A stretch of 34,578 nucleotides of DNA from JBMNKL01 sp050261495 (GTDB taxonomy: Bacteria; Bacillota; Clostridia; Acetivibrionales; DTU013), in assembly GCA_050261495.1 (NCBI GenBank), contig JBLNDI010000084.1, positions 1 through 34,578 of the forward strand, given 5' to 3'. This document shows, in pieces, positions 24,087 through 32,342 of the stretch (positions are counted from its first letter, which is position 1; each line of letters begins with the position of its first letter). The translations under genes and the position numbers were made by a program. A model generated the notes under the pieces. That model ran no database searches and had not been told where the DNA came from. It saw only the letters and a program-made list of their open reading frames with translations.

Positions 24087-24179
24087 CTTGCCATGCTTAT
24101 CAATGGTACTCTTACAGTGCCTGCCCGTGACGAAACCTGATGGCAAGTTTGCGTTATGCTTGCCCGTCGCTATGGCAAC
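24087..24179 (-). promoter_or_regulatory. Mutually exclusive hairpins after ispA (possible attenuator)
   Basis: Reading the minus strand, four related segments follow the ispA stop: GTTGCCAT (24172-24179), GGCAAG (24159-24164), CTTGCCAT (24140-24147) and ATGGCAAG (24087-24094). The third can pair with the second (11-nt loop) or the fourth (8 perfect pairs, 45-nt loop), and the first can also pair with the fourth. Such overlap is typical of switching RNA. No U-run follows, so the outcome might be processing or stability rather than termination. Confidence 0.4.
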
Positions 24180-25070
24180 TCAACTATCGCGTTCCTTGAC
24201 GAACATGGCTATATCCTTTAAAAACGCTGCATTTTCACCGAAATAGTCAATTGCCGATATGGCCTTGTCTATTGCCCTTTCCAGCAGCTTCTCCGATTCA
24301 TCCATGCCGTATACCGTGACAAAAGTCGATTTGCCGGATGCCGCATCCTTTCCGGCAGCCTTGCCCATTATATCCTGGCTGCCCTTCACATCCATGATAT
24401 CGTCCTTGATTTGAAAAGCAATCCCGATGTTTTCGGCGTATTCGCGCAAAAAACCGAATTCCTCCTCCGTCGCCCCGCATATGGCTGCGCTTGAAAGCAC
24501 CGACGCCGTTATCAGGGCTCCGGTTTTGCATTTATGCATAAGCTCAAGGGTATCGCCTGATATTTCCGCATGCTCAGACTCCAGGTCAATGGCCTGTCCG
24601 CGTATCATCCCGTCGATGCCCGCGCTTTCCGCTATTATGTGCATCGCCTTGATTTTCCGCATTAAATCGGTTTTGTTTGACAAAGCGTCGGAAAGCATTA
24701 CCTCGTACGCCTTGTTTAGCAGCGCGTCTCCGGCAAGGATGGCAATACCTTCCCCAAACACCTTGTGATTTGAAGGTACTCCCCTCCTGTAATCATCATT
24801 GTCCATCGCCGGCAAATCATCGTGTATCAGCGAATACGTATGTATCATTTCTATAGCGCATGCATACGGGAGCACTTCGTTCCTTTTCCCTCCCAGCATG
24901 TCGCAGACCGCAAGCGCCAGGACCGGCCTGATCCTTTTCCCTCCTGCGGACAGGCTGTATTTCGCAGCCCTGTACACGTCCGAACCCGGTCCGTCTTTTA
25001 TCGCCAGGTAATCATCAAGAGCATTGTTAATTACTTTAACCCTGTTTTCATACTGTGTTTTAAATTCCAT
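24180..25070 (-). CDS. ispA: Farnesyl diphosphate synthase-type polyprenyl synthetase
   Basis: IspA joins dimethylallyl and isopentenyl diphosphates into geranyl and farnesyl diphosphate. The 296-residue length is typical. The first Asp-rich motif is DDLPAMD at 84-90, in the bacterial short-chain form with two extra residues, followed by DDYRRG. GGKRIRP lies at 43-49. The second Asp-rich motif is QIKDDIMDVKG, with GKDAASGKSTFV after it. It follows xseB by 16 nt and precedes the OLE RNA, so it closes the nusB-xseA-xseB-ispA run. The farnesyl product length is inferred from the family. Confidence 0.96.
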   Translation of the reverse strand: MEFKTQYENRVKVINNALDDYLAIKDGPGSDVYRAAKYSLSAGGKRIRPVLALAVCDMLGGKRNEVLPYACAIEMIHTYSLIHDDLPAMDNDDYRRGVPSNHKVFGEGIAILAGDALLNKAYEVMLSDALSNKTDLMRKIKAMHIIAESAGIDGMIRGQAIDLESEHAEISGDTLELMHKCKTGALITASVLSSAAICGATEEEFGFLREYAENIGIAFQIKDDIMDVKGSQDIMGKAAGKDAASGKSTFVTVYGMDESEKLLERAIDKAISAIDYFGENAAFLKDIAMFVKERDS

Positions 25071-25086
25071 AGCACTATTGCCTTTC

Positions 25087-25320
25087 TTATAATGGCATCT
25101 CCTTTTCTATTATTCCGTTCTCGCTCTCTATGAGCATCGTTATGCTTCGCTCGGCTTCGTCCAGTTTCTTGCTGCAATACTTTGTCAGTTCGACGCCTCT
25201 CTGGAAGCAATTAATCGAATCCTCCAGCGTAAGCTCGCCTTTTTCAAGCTTCTTGACAATTTCCTCCAGCTCCGCCATGGCTTGTTCAAAACTGGCGTTA
25301 ACCGCGTTATTCTCACTCAT
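25087..25320 (-). CDS. xseB: Exodeoxyribonuclease VII small subunit
   Basis: XseB pairs with XseA to form exonuclease VII, which degrades single-stranded DNA. The 77-residue protein is a helical hairpin with the family pattern FEQAMAELEEIVKKLEKGEL, TLEDSINCFQRGVELTKYCS and KLDEAE. Its ATG overlaps the end of xseA by 8 nt, consistent with translational coupling and matched subunit supply. Confidence 0.96.
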   Translation of the reverse strand: MSENNAVNASFEQAMAELEEIVKKLEKGELTLEDSINCFQRGVELTKYCSKKLDEAERSITMLIESENGIIEKEMPL

Positions 25321-26542
25321 GTTTTTCGTCCCCCCTGATACCTTCTACAGTGCAATCAATACTGCCGTCAACAAGGCGCACCTCGAGCATGTCGCCGGCC
25401 GCGATTGAATAGACGGATTTAACGAGAGTATTGTCTTTTATTGACTTTACTATACCATATCCCCTGGCAAGCGCGCTTAAAGGGCTTAAAGCGTCCAGCC
25501 TGGCTGCCAGCAATGAAAGCCTTTTCCCGTATTCCGCCTTCAGGGCGGCAAGAGCGTTCAGCATGTAACGCTTCTGCACGTCCAGCATCATGCGTTCCTG
25601 GTATATCTTGTTATAAGGCTGCTTGAACGCCACGCTCCCGGCCAGCCTCTTCAGCGCAAGCCTTTCCATGGAAGTTTTCTTTACCGCGGCATTTCTAAGC
25701 CTCATTTTCAGGCTGTCCAGCCGGTTTTCCACGACGGACCTCTCCGGCATGACAAGCTCTGCTGCCGCCGACGGGGTCGGAGCCCGTACGTCGGCGACAA
25801 AATCCGCAATTGTAAAATCCGTCTCGTGACCTACGGCCGAAATGACAGGAATCCGCGATTCATATATGCTCCTGGCCACTATCTCTTCATTGAACGCCCA
25901 TAACTCTTCCAGCGAGCCACCGCCCCTGGCCACAATTATAACGTCCACAATCCCAAGCTCATTCAGGCGGCGCACTGCCGCCGCAATCTGGCCTGCCGCC
26001 TGTTCGCCCTGAACCTGCACGGGATACAGTTTTATTCTTACATTGTAAAACCTTCTGCTCAATACGTTTATTATATCCCTGATAACCGCGCCTGTCGATG
26101 AAGTAACCACCCCTATCGTCCGCGGAAGATACGGCAGTTTCTTCTTTCGCGATTCGTCAAAAAGGCCTTCGGCCTGGAGTTTCTTTTTCAGCATCTCAAA
26201 GGCCACGTAGAGCGCGCCCACTCCATCCGGCTGCATTTCTTCCGCGTACAGCTGGTACTGGCCGTCGCGTTCGAATACTGAAACATAGCCGCGTATAAGC
26301 ACCTTCATTCCATCCTCCGGAACAAAAGCGAGCGCTGACGCGTTTGACCGGAACATTACACATCTGAGCACAGATTTTTCGTCCTTGAGAGTAAAGTAAA
26401 AATGCCCGGAGTAATGGTTTTTAAAGTTGGATATCTCGCCTTTCACCCAAAGCCCGGAAAGGATCGCGTCTTTTGACAAAATATCTTTAATTCGCTTGTT
26501 TACCTCGGATACCGTAAGGATATTCCCATTCACAGCCTGCAT
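25313..26542 (-). CDS. xseA: Exodeoxyribonuclease VII large subunit
   Basis: XseA is the catalytic subunit of exonuclease VII. The protein of about 409 residues begins with an OB-fold domain (to about residue 100, with VKGEISNFKNHYSGHFYFTL). The nuclease core has IGVVTSSTGAVIRDIINVLS, DVIIVARGGGSLEELWAFNE and ISAVGHETDFTIADFVADVR, ending in RAPTPSAAAE. A long coiled coil follows (about 260-360) and a C-terminal segment closes it. TTG 26549-26551 is also in frame, but ATG 26540-26542 has GGCGGT at proper distance and is preferred. It follows nusB with a gap of 5 nt. Confidence 0.96.
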   Translation of the reverse strand: MQAVNGNILTVSEVNKRIKDILSKDAILSGLWVKGEISNFKNHYSGHFYFTLKDEKSVLRCVMFRSNASALAFVPEDGMKVLIRGYVSVFERDGQYQLYAEEMQPDGVGALYVAFEMLKKKLQAEGLFDESRKKKLPYLPRTIGVVTSSTGAVIRDIINVLSRRFYNVRIKLYPVQVQGEQAAGQIAAAVRRLNELGIVDVIIVARGGGSLEELWAFNEEIVARSIYESRIPVISAVGHETDFTIADFVADVRAPTPSAAAELVMPERSVVENRLDSLKMRLRNAAVKKTSMERLALKRLAGSVAFKQPYNKIYQERMMLDVQKRYMLNALAALKAEYGKRLSLLAARLDALSPLSALARGYGIVKSIKDNTLVKSVYSIAAGDMLEVRLVDGSIDCTVEGIRGDEKHE

Positions 26543-26547
26543 AACAC

Positions 26548-26973
26548 TCAACCGCCATTATTATTATTTTCAACGGCGGTTTTGTCCGGTATTTTGCTTA
26601 ATATACCGTTCACAAAAGAACCTGCCTCATCGCCGCTGTACCTCTTCGCAAGCTCAACCGCTTCGTTGACGGAAACACTGTATGGTATGTCATACCTGAA
26701 ACATATTTCATAAATGCTTAAACGCATGATAGAAAGGTCAATTTTGGAAATCCTGTTGATTTTCCATCCCTTGGAATGAGTCTCGATTAACTTGTCAATA
26801 AACGCCAGGTTGCCAAGCACGCCGTCTACAACGTTATTGATATATTCCTTGTCCTTTTCGGGAACACTGTATTCCTCAAAAAAAAGTTTCTTCTGCGACT
26901 CGATGTCCTCTTTCTGAAATTCAAACTGGAATAAGAGCTTCATCGCCATTTCCCTTGCTGCCCTTCGTCCCAT
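26548..26973 (-). CDS. nusB: Transcription antitermination factor NusB
   Basis: NusB, with NusE (S10), binds boxA RNA and keeps rRNA transcription going. The 141-residue all-helical protein shows the family N-terminus RRAAREMAMKLLFQFEF, the central VVDGVLGNLAFIDKLIE and the C-terminal block VSVNEAVELAKRYSGDEAGS followed by FVNGIL. GGAGGATAACCG precedes the ATG. The folD gene that separates nusB and xseA in B. subtilis is absent here. Confidence 0.97.
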   Translation of the reverse strand: MGRRAAREMAMKLLFQFEFQKEDIESQKKLFFEEYSVPEKDKEYINNVVDGVLGNLAFIDKLIETHSKGWKINRISKIDLSIMRLSIYEICFRYDIPYSVSVNEAVELAKRYSGDEAGSFVNGILSKIPDKTAVENNNNGG

Positions 26974-26990
26974 CGGTTATCCTCCATTCC

Positions 26991-27233
26991 CTACCTGTAG
27001 GTGCCGGGCGGTAAAACCCTGTCAAGAAGATTTTTTATATAGTCCTTGTCGTCATGTATTCTTTTCCCGATATAATAACCCACTCCCGTACATATTATGA
27101 TAAAAATCACTTTCAGAAGGCCGATGACCAGTATCAATACAGCCAGGATAAAACCTATGGTCGCGCCGTTAACCGCACCCTTGTGGGCGTTGTAAAATTC
27201 AAGAGCTTTTTCAAAAATTTTTTCAAGGTTCAT
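26991..27233 (-). CDS. DUF2273 small membrane protein
   Basis: This 80-residue protein has two closely packed hydrophobic segments with glycines, GATIGFILAVLILVIGLLKV and IFIIICTGVGYYIGKRI, and a charged end DKDYIKNLLDRVLPPG. This matches DUF2273 proteins, which in many Firmicutes are encoded next to amaP and asp23 and are thought to be part of that membrane-linked alkaline-shock group. The function is not known. GAGGAGG precedes the ATG, and the gene follows amaP by 13 nt. Confidence 0.85.
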   Translation of the reverse strand: MNLEKIFEKALEFYNAHKGAVNGATIGFILAVLILVIGLLKVIFIIICTGVGYYIGKRIHDDKDYIKNLLDRVLPPGTYR

Positions 27234-27246
27234 GCTCGAAACCTCC

Positions 27247-27807
27247 TCATTCTACCCTGGCCTTGGTTGTAATACCGGAATAGATGTTGTCGACAATCAC
27301 GTTTACATTCTTTACCATTATTCCGGAAGCTTCCTCCACCGCTTTCTTTACACGTCCCTGTACTTCTTCGGATATTACCGGTATGCTCATGTCGGGCATG
27401 ACAATCATGCGCGCCTCGATCTTCACCCCGTCCTCGAGCTTCCTTACAATCGTCTTTGATTCCTTGACGCCGTTAATCCGCTTACAGGTATGGCTTGCTA
27501 TATTTTCAATAGAATTCAGCGAGATCCTGATCTCACCTATATTAGTATGTTTGCTGACGGCTTTTTTATCCTTGCTGCTTCTGACTCCCGACAAAAGAAA
27601 CATTATGCTCAGAATAAAGAAGACCAGCGCCGTTGCCAATACGACCGCCCTGAGAGTTATCGCCCCGTCCGTGGAAAGGATTCCGTTAAGGTACTCCGAA
27701 ATATATATAAATAAATTGGGGTCTATTGCGACATATACGCCAAAAGCCGAAAACAATGCAAGGCAAAAGGCATAAATTGCCAACAGGATTCGGAACAGTA
27801 TATTCAT
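27247..27807 (-). CDS. amaP: AmaP-type membrane anchor for Asp23
   Basis: AmaP anchors Asp23 to the membrane in staphylococci. The protein of about 186 residues has two N-terminal membrane helices, LLAIYAFCLALFSAFGVYVA and AVVLATALVFFILSIMFLLSG. A cytoplasmic domain with an Asp23-like pattern follows (IGEIRISLNSIENIASHTCK, then VEEASGIMVKNVNVIVDNIY). An in-frame GTG at 27819 overlaps the ribosome site, and ATG 27805-27807 is well spaced from GAGGTGG, so the latter is chosen. It is the first gene after the asp23 terminator. Confidence 0.88.
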   Translation of the reverse strand: MNILFRILLAIYAFCLALFSAFGVYVAIDPNLFIYISEYLNGILSTDGAITLRAVVLATALVFFILSIMFLLSGVRSSKDKKAVSKHTNIGEIRISLNSIENIASHTCKRINGVKESKTIVRKLEDGVKIEARMIVMPDMSIPVISEEVQGRVKKAVEEASGIMVKNVNVIVDNIYSGITTKARVE

Positions 27808-27849
27808 TAGTCGTACCACCTCTCAGGCTAGAATTCGTCAAAAGCAAGC

Positions 27850-27866
27850 ATTATAGAAACATTATA
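27850..27866 (-). promoter_or_regulatory. Tandem TATAAT boxes before amaP
   Basis: Two TATAAT boxes (27850-27855 and 27861-27866) lie between the asp23 terminator and amaP. The -35 regions are poor (TTGGGA at 19 nt for the first, TTTATT at 17 nt for the second), so this is a modest call for a promoter of the amaP-nusB-xse-ispA run. Confidence 0.45.
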
Positions 27867-27882
27867 GTATATTTTCCCAAAA

Positions 27883-27906
27883 AAATAAACCCCGCAGGGT
27901 TTATTT
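27883..27906 (-). terminator. Terminator after asp23
   Basis: Arms AAATAAACCC and GGGTTTATTT pair perfectly around a 4-nt loop (TGCG on the minus strand) and the stem runs into TTTTTTT. It separates asp23 from amaP. Confidence 0.9.
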
Positions 27907-27918
27907 ATAAATACGATT

Positions 27919-28320
27919 TTACCTTGTTTTTGTCTGTTCCTCCGTTTGTTCTTTCCTTTCTCTGTCTATATTGACCCCTTGTATATGAATGTTGACTTCG
28001 ACAACCCTGAGACCCGTCATTTCTTCAACCGCCTGTTTCACTTTCTCCTGTATCGTCCAGGCAACTTCAGGTATCCGGTAGCCATATTCGACGATTATAT
28101 ACAGGTCTATGGCAGTTTCTCTCTCTCCAACCTCGACCTTGACTCCCTTTGAAAGGTTTTTGCGGCCAAGCGCTTCTGCGATTCCACCGGCCAACCCGCC
28201 GCTCATGGCTGCCACTCCGGGAACTTCCATGGCTGCAATGCCTGAAATAATCGCAACTACTTCATCGGTAATTTTTATGGCGCCAATATCATTTACAACG
28301 CTCGGAACATTTTCATCCAT
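27919..28320 (-). CDS. yqhY: Asp23/Gls24 (YqhY-type) protein
   Basis: This 133-residue protein belongs to the Asp23/Gls24 family of abundant envelope-linked stress proteins. Family blocks are GAIKITDEVVAIISGIAAME, VPGVAAMSGG, VKVEVGERETAIDLYIIVEY and VVEVNIHIQGVNI. The tail is charged. In B. subtilis YqhY sits after accBC and affects lipid synthesis; here accBC are absent and spoIIIAH is the upstream neighbour. It has a promoter at the end of spoIIIAH, a GGAGGTAAACC ribosome site and its own terminator, so it can be expressed alone in growing cells. Confidence 0.94.
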   Translation of the reverse strand: MDENVPSVVNDIGAIKITDEVVAIISGIAAMEVPGVAAMSGGLAGGIAEALGRKNLSKGVKVEVGERETAIDLYIIVEYGYRIPEVAWTIQEKVKQAVEEMTGLRVVEVNIHIQGVNIDRERKEQTEEQTKTR

Positions 28321-28404
28321 GGTTTACCTCCACATGAAATACATATAAAACCAGGCCGGAACCATCCGGAATCAGCCGTTTTCTTCCTGTGCTCCCATTA
28401 TGAT

Positions 28405-28433
28405 ATTATAACACTTTTGCACCTGTAAGTAAA
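28405..28433 (-). promoter_or_regulatory. Promoter of asp23/yqhY
   Basis: TTTACT (28428-28433) and consensus TATAAT (28405-28410) are spaced by 17 nt on the minus strand, immediately after the spoIIIAH stop codon. A small CCGGA-TGGT-TCCGG hairpin followed by TTTTATAT lies between this promoter and the start codon and might act as a weak attenuator. Confidence 0.6.
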
Positions 28434-28436
28434 ACT

Positions 28437-29024
28437 TCAATACAGGGTCCTGATATGTATATCCTCCACATCGACGCCGCCCTGCCTTACGACTATATCG
28501 GTAATCTGCGCCGTTTGGGAAGTTGAAAGCGCCGGAGTCTTGATTACAATATCTACGCTTCCGTTGTCGGAAAACAGTACGAAGCTGTCGTCAAACCCCA
28601 TCTTGTTGATAAGCGTTTCGATCCTCATTTCCTTCTCGGCATTCTCAGCCATGGCCATTATCTTGATGTGCGCCTCATTCCTGATTTCCTCGCTGGCATT
28701 TATATCTTCCGCAATAGCTTTCAACGTCTCGCTGCTTTTGCTCCTGCTCTGCTCCTTATCCATCTTGGCCTGGACAAAGTAATCGTCTGCCATCTTGGAG
28801 GCGCTGATATTTTTTTGGGCATTAGTGTTTTCCGCCTGGCCGGATTCCAAGCCTTCAAGTCCTTCATTATAAATCTCGTTGTCCACGTACACCGCTTCGC
28901 CAAGTTTGCCCTCGGCTTCCGCGGATTCGCTGCCTTGCCTGTAGCTATACTGCAGGTATCCTGCAACCACTATCATGAGTATTAATGCTAATATGACTAT
29001 CTGTTTTCTTTTAAAAACCATCAT
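28437..29024 (-). CDS. spoIIIAH: Stage III sporulation protein SpoIIIAH
   Basis: SpoIIIAH sits in the mother-cell-side membrane and binds forespore SpoIIQ to form the feeding channel. The protein of about 195 residues has one N-terminal helix (KQIVILALILMIVVAGYLQY). A long charged linker follows, then a YscJ/FliF-like ring-forming domain at the C-terminus, with IETLINKMGFDDSFVLFSD and VVRQGGVDVEDIHI. GAAGGGGGC precedes ATG 29022-29024, so the longer frame upstream is excluded. It is the last gene of the spoIIIA operon, 109 nt after spoIIIAG. Confidence 0.93.
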   Translation of the reverse strand: MMVFKRKQIVILALILMIVVAGYLQYSYRQGSESAEAEGKLGEAVYVDNEIYNEGLEGLESGQAENTNAQKNISASKMADDYFVQAKMDKEQSRSKSSETLKAIAEDINASEEIRNEAHIKIMAMAENAEKEMRIETLINKMGFDDSFVLFSDNGSVDIVIKTPALSTSQTAQITDIVVRQGGVDVEDIHIRTLY

Positions 29025-29133
29025 GATTCTGCCCCCTTCATGAAAATGCGAACAAGTTTCATTTTTTTGTCCCACTCAGTAAATAATTATATTCAACTGA
29101 TTATTCGATTATATCTTTTTTTTGGAACACCTA

Positions 29134-29745
29134 TCACTTTTTCCTTTGTATAACCTCAACCTTGTGCGCGGGTATGTCAAGAACCACTGAAACCGCGCTG
29201 CATATTCTTTCTCTCACGATGACGCTTTCCACCCCTTCCGCCACCACAAGCACGCCCCTGACTTCTGGTTCCAGTTCCTTTATAATCACCGGCGTTTTCT
29301 CTCCGCCGGTAGCCGATTCTTCATATGCAAGCCTGCTGTCGTATTCTTCCTGTTCAATGCTCCTGGTTCCGCCGTCGCCGTCTTTTTCCTCGGTTTTGCT
29401 TGTGTTCCTTTTTATATCATACGCCGGCACATTCTCCGACGTAGTTTCATAAGTAATCATTACATCGACCTTGCCGACTCCCTCTACCTGGGACAATATG
29501 GACTTGAGCTTTTCTTCGGTCTGGTTCACGCTTGGGTAGTTCTGCCCCGACGCCTCACCTGCTTTCACGCTGTCCTTTCGTTCCCTGCCTTCGTCACCGG
29601 GCGTGCCGCTGAATATTGTGGAGCCGGCTATAATTATTATTATCCCGATTATTGCAACGATCGCGGTATTTTCTATCAGCTTTTTCCTGTCATGCCCGGC
29701 GATATATTCTTTTATACGCTTGACTATATTCCTGACAAAATCCAC
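29134..29745 (-). CDS. spoIIIAG: Stage III sporulation protein SpoIIIAG
   Basis: SpoIIIAG forms a large ring in the intermembrane space between mother cell and forespore. One membrane helix lies near the N-terminus (ENTAIVAIIGIIIIIAGSTI). A linker follows, then the ring-building motif with LKSILSQVEGVGKVDVMITY and VRGVLVVAEGVESVIVRERI, and the usual wing VLDIPAHKVEVIQRKK. GTG 29743-29745 has AAGGGGTGATAAT in front and is preferred. An ATG at 29763, overlapping the spoIIIAF stop, is possible. Confidence 0.93.
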   Translation of the reverse strand: MDFVRNIVKRIKEYIAGHDRKKLIENTAIVAIIGIIIIIAGSTIFSGTPGDEGRERKDSVKAGEASGQNYPSVNQTEEKLKSILSQVEGVGKVDVMITYETTSENVPAYDIKRNTSKTEEKDGDGGTRSIEQEEYDSRLAYEESATGGEKTPVIIKELEPEVRGVLVVAEGVESVIVRERICSAVSVVLDIPAHKVEVIQRKK

Positions 29746-29762
29746 ATTATCACCCCTTGACA

Positions 29763-30428
29763 TCAGTCTGGATTTGCATAATTAATAATGATATTATCCC
29801 TGCTTACCCCGAAAACCCTGCTTATCCTGTCCTCGATCATTTTAGCCAGTTCCGTATCGATATCCTCCCCGGCAGGCTTCTTCCCGGCCGCCTTGATACC
29901 GCCTATCTTGCCGATTTTAACCTTCTCTATTTTTTTGATTTCCTTTCCGTCCGGGTTTATTCCGTCATTTTCTCCGGCGCCCTCTTCCTCGCTGCCGTCT
30001 GTGATTTCAAGATAAACCCGCATAATTTCGCCAAAGGCTGGTGAATCGCAATCCTCGTTGAATATAATATCCGCCCTAGCTTCCTTCACTCCTTCGATTT
30101 CCTCTGCATTATGCTCAATTTGCTCAATTATGTTCAGTCTGTACACCTCCACTATTTGTTCCCTCTGTTCCTTCTCCAGAAGCTTGCTGTCATTCACCGC
30201 CTGCGTTTTCCCGATCATGTTTCCGCTCACGGTCTGGGCTGCGACAAAGTCAAACTTCCTGCCAAACAGTCCCAGCATGGGATTTACAATGGCGATTATA
30301 AGTATTGCGCCGGTTGCAAGCCCTGCGTATTTGCGCATTTTCCCCTTTGGAAAAAGCATTTCGAACATGACTATGAATAAAACCAGCGATACGATATTTA
30401 CAATCCATTGCTTTATATATTCCAGCAT
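29763..30428 (-). CDS. spoIIIAF: Stage III sporulation protein SpoIIIAF
   Basis: SpoIIIAF is a membrane subunit of the SpoIIIA-SpoIIQ channel. The 221-residue protein has two N-terminal helices, IVNIVSLVLFIVMFEMLFPK and AGLATGAILIIAIVNPMLGL. A soluble domain with a ring-building-type fold follows (EGVKEARADIIFNEDCDSPA, and the C-terminal FGVSRDNIIINYANPD). GGTAGGGG precedes the ATG, and the gap to spoIIIAE is 11 nt. Confidence 0.92.
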   Translation of the reverse strand: MLEYIKQWIVNIVSLVLFIVMFEMLFPKGKMRKYAGLATGAILIIAIVNPMLGLFGRKFDFVAAQTVSGNMIGKTQAVNDSKLLEKEQREQIVEVYRLNIIEQIEHNAEEIEGVKEARADIIFNEDCDSPAFGEIMRVYLEITDGSEEEGAGENDGINPDGKEIKKIEKVKIGKIGGIKAAGKKPAGEDIDTELAKMIEDRISRVFGVSRDNIIINYANPD

Positions 30429-30439
30429 AAAAACGTCCC

Positions 30440-31666
30440 CTACCTTAGCATGGCGCTCTTGTTGCCCGCGCTGACAATCGCCGTGACCAGTATTACAAAC
30501 ATGAACGCCACTGCTGCCGTCATAGCGAATATTTGAAGCATGGACCCGGCCACATCGTTGATACAGTTTGTAATCCGGCTTTCGGATATGGGTTCCAGCA
30601 AAGCGCCGGCTACCTTATACAGGACTACCATGGCCATTATCTTGAGCATTGGCGCTATGCAGATTGCTAGTATCCCGATCATTACGGCGGAACCGGCGGC
30701 GTTTTTGACCAGCAGGGTGCATCCCAATACGGTATCTGCTGCATCAGCCAGGGTTTTCCCCACCACCGGCACGAAGGCGCTGACAGCGAACTTGGCAGCC
30801 TTGCTGGCAGCCCCGTCAATCACCGCGCCAATCGATCCCTGCAGCAGGATAATAACGACAAAACCCGTCAGCAGCAGTCCAAGCGACCATGAAACGATTT
30901 GCTTTACCAGGCTTGCCATCCTCGCCACCTGGACCTTTTCCGATATGTTATTTACAATTGACAGGATAGTCGAAAGAAACACCAGCGGGACAAAAAATCC
31001 TTTTATAATCGTAGCGGACGCCTCGATAACCATGAGCAGGACAGGGTGCAGTATCCCCCCCGCCGTTATGTTGCCCGCTGAGATCAGCAGTGCAAATATT
31101 ACCGGGATAACGGCATACATAAACCCGACCATCCTGCCTATAATATCGGTGCCCATCCTCACTGCCGTCCCAAATCCGGCCAACAGCACGGAAATGGTCA
31201 TTATGTAACAAGCATGGAAGGCAATTTCCCCCACGCCTTCATTATTGAAATTGGACCCAAGGTTTTTAAGGAGGGCGCAAATAACGACCAACGCGGACAG
31301 CTTCACCAGGATGCCGATATTCAAAAATATCTCGTTGAAAAAATATTTTAAAGCCTTGTCGGCGAAGCCCTTCGGATCGAACCCGATATCTCCGCCGGCC
31401 AAGTTGTTGATCAATTCGTCCGCGCTGAATCCTTCCAACAGTTCAATACTCTCGTCATCTGCATATTCCAGGAGCCCTTCCTTAATCGTATTGACGCCGC
31501 TTGTTTCGATTTGCCTCTCAATTATGCGCGTACTCATATCCGCCGTGCTTTGTTCATCCTGCCAGCCTCCTGCCGCCGCACAGGGGCAAGCCGGCGCCAA
31601 AACAATGAAAAGCACTGCTGCAACGGCCAATTTTATCCTATTTTTTTTGCATCTCTTTAGAATCAT
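30440..31666 (-). CDS. spoIIIAE: Stage III sporulation protein SpoIIIAE
   Basis: SpoIIIAE is the large polytopic subunit of the SpoIIIA complex. The protein of about 408 residues starts with a signal-like segment (LAVAAVLFIVLAPACPCAAA), followed by a periplasm-side region. About seven membrane helices follow, with the family block VGFMYAVIPVIFALLISAGN and FVPVVGKTLADAADTVLGCT. ATG 31664-31666 has GGGGGCGGAATA in front. It is followed by spoIIIAF and preceded by spoIIIAD with a gap of 14 nt. Confidence 0.95.
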   Translation of the reverse strand: MILKRCKKNRIKLAVAAVLFIVLAPACPCAAAGGWQDEQSTADMSTRIIERQIETSGVNTIKEGLLEYADDESIELLEGFSADELINNLAGGDIGFDPKGFADKALKYFFNEIFLNIGILVKLSALVVICALLKNLGSNFNNEGVGEIAFHACYIMTISVLLAGFGTAVRMGTDIIGRMVGFMYAVIPVIFALLISAGNITAGGILHPVLLMVIEASATIIKGFFVPLVFLSTILSIVNNISEKVQVARMASLVKQIVSWSLGLLLTGFVVIILLQGSIGAVIDGAASKAAKFAVSAFVPVVGKTLADAADTVLGCTLLVKNAAGSAVMIGILAICIAPMLKIMAMVVLYKVAGALLEPISESRITNCINDVAGSMLQIFAMTAAVAFMFVILVTAIVSAGNKSAMLR

Positions 31667-31680
31667 TATTCCGCCCCCGG

Positions 31681-32067
31681 TCAAGGTATTACTTTCATAA
31701 TCAAGTCAAGCAATGATGTAACGACCGGAACTGCCAGGACAGCGATTATCACCTTCCCGGCAAGCTCGATTTTTGATGCGACGGCGCTTTCACCGGCATC
31801 CCTGCACACTTCGGCGCCAAATTCCGTAATGTATGCTATTCCTGTTATTTTCAGGACAATAGTAAAATAAGTCGGTTTGATTTCGGCACGGTCCGCGTAA
31901 TCTTCAAGCAATTCCAAAACGGCAGACAGCTTTGACGCTATAAGCATGAATATTATCAAGCCTGCGACAATGCTCACCTGGAGAGCAATTTCCGGTCTCT
32001 GCCTTTTCAATATGATGATGATCACGGTTGAGACAAGTCCTATTCCTACCACCTGAAGTATTTGCAT
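31681..32067 (-). CDS. spoIIIAD: Stage III sporulation protein SpoIIIAD
   Basis: This 128-residue membrane protein has an N-terminal helix VGIGLVSTVIIIILKRQ, then VSIVAGLIIFMLIASKLSAV and a third near the C-terminus, with the family block TYFTIVLKITGIAYITEFGA and DAGESAVASKIELAGKVII. SpoIIIAD and SpoIIIAC are paralogues in the channel base. It is 28 nt after spoIIIAC. Confidence 0.94.
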   Translation of the reverse strand: MQILQVVGIGLVSTVIIIILKRQRPEIALQVSIVAGLIIFMLIASKLSAVLELLEDYADRAEIKPTYFTIVLKITGIAYITEFGAEVCRDAGESAVASKIELAGKVIIAVLAVPVVTSLLDLIMKVIP

Positions 32068-32095
32068 ACGGATTCCCGCCTTCTGGTATATTGGT

Positions 32096-32293
32096 TCAGT
32101 TCAGCCTGAAGATTGTTTTTACAGTGTTGAATAAGACCGCGATCTCTTTTACAACCATCAGCAGCACAACTATCAAGCCGGCCAGAGTCGTCATCATTGC
32201 CTGTTCTTCCCTGCCGGACCTGATAAGAAGCTGGTTCAGAACGGCCACAAGTATGCCTATTGCGGCTATCTTGAAGATTAAGTCCACGCCCAT
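32096..32293 (-). CDS. spoIIIAC: Stage III sporulation protein SpoIIIAC
   Basis: This 65-residue protein has two membrane helices, FKIAAIGILVAVLNQLLI and TTLAGLIVVLLMVVKEIAVL, the size and pattern of SpoIIIAC. The family start MGVDLIFKIA is encoded by ATG 32291-32293, with AAAGGGG about 11 nt upstream. The in-frame extension to 32320 is therefore dropped. Confidence 0.93.
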   Translation of the reverse strand: MGVDLIFKIAAIGILVAVLNQLLIRSGREEQAMMTTLAGLIVVLLMVVKEIAVLFNTVKTIFRLN

Positions 32294-32342
32294 AAATAAA
32301 ACAACCCCTTTATACAACATGCTTGCTTAAAACCTGCCGGTA

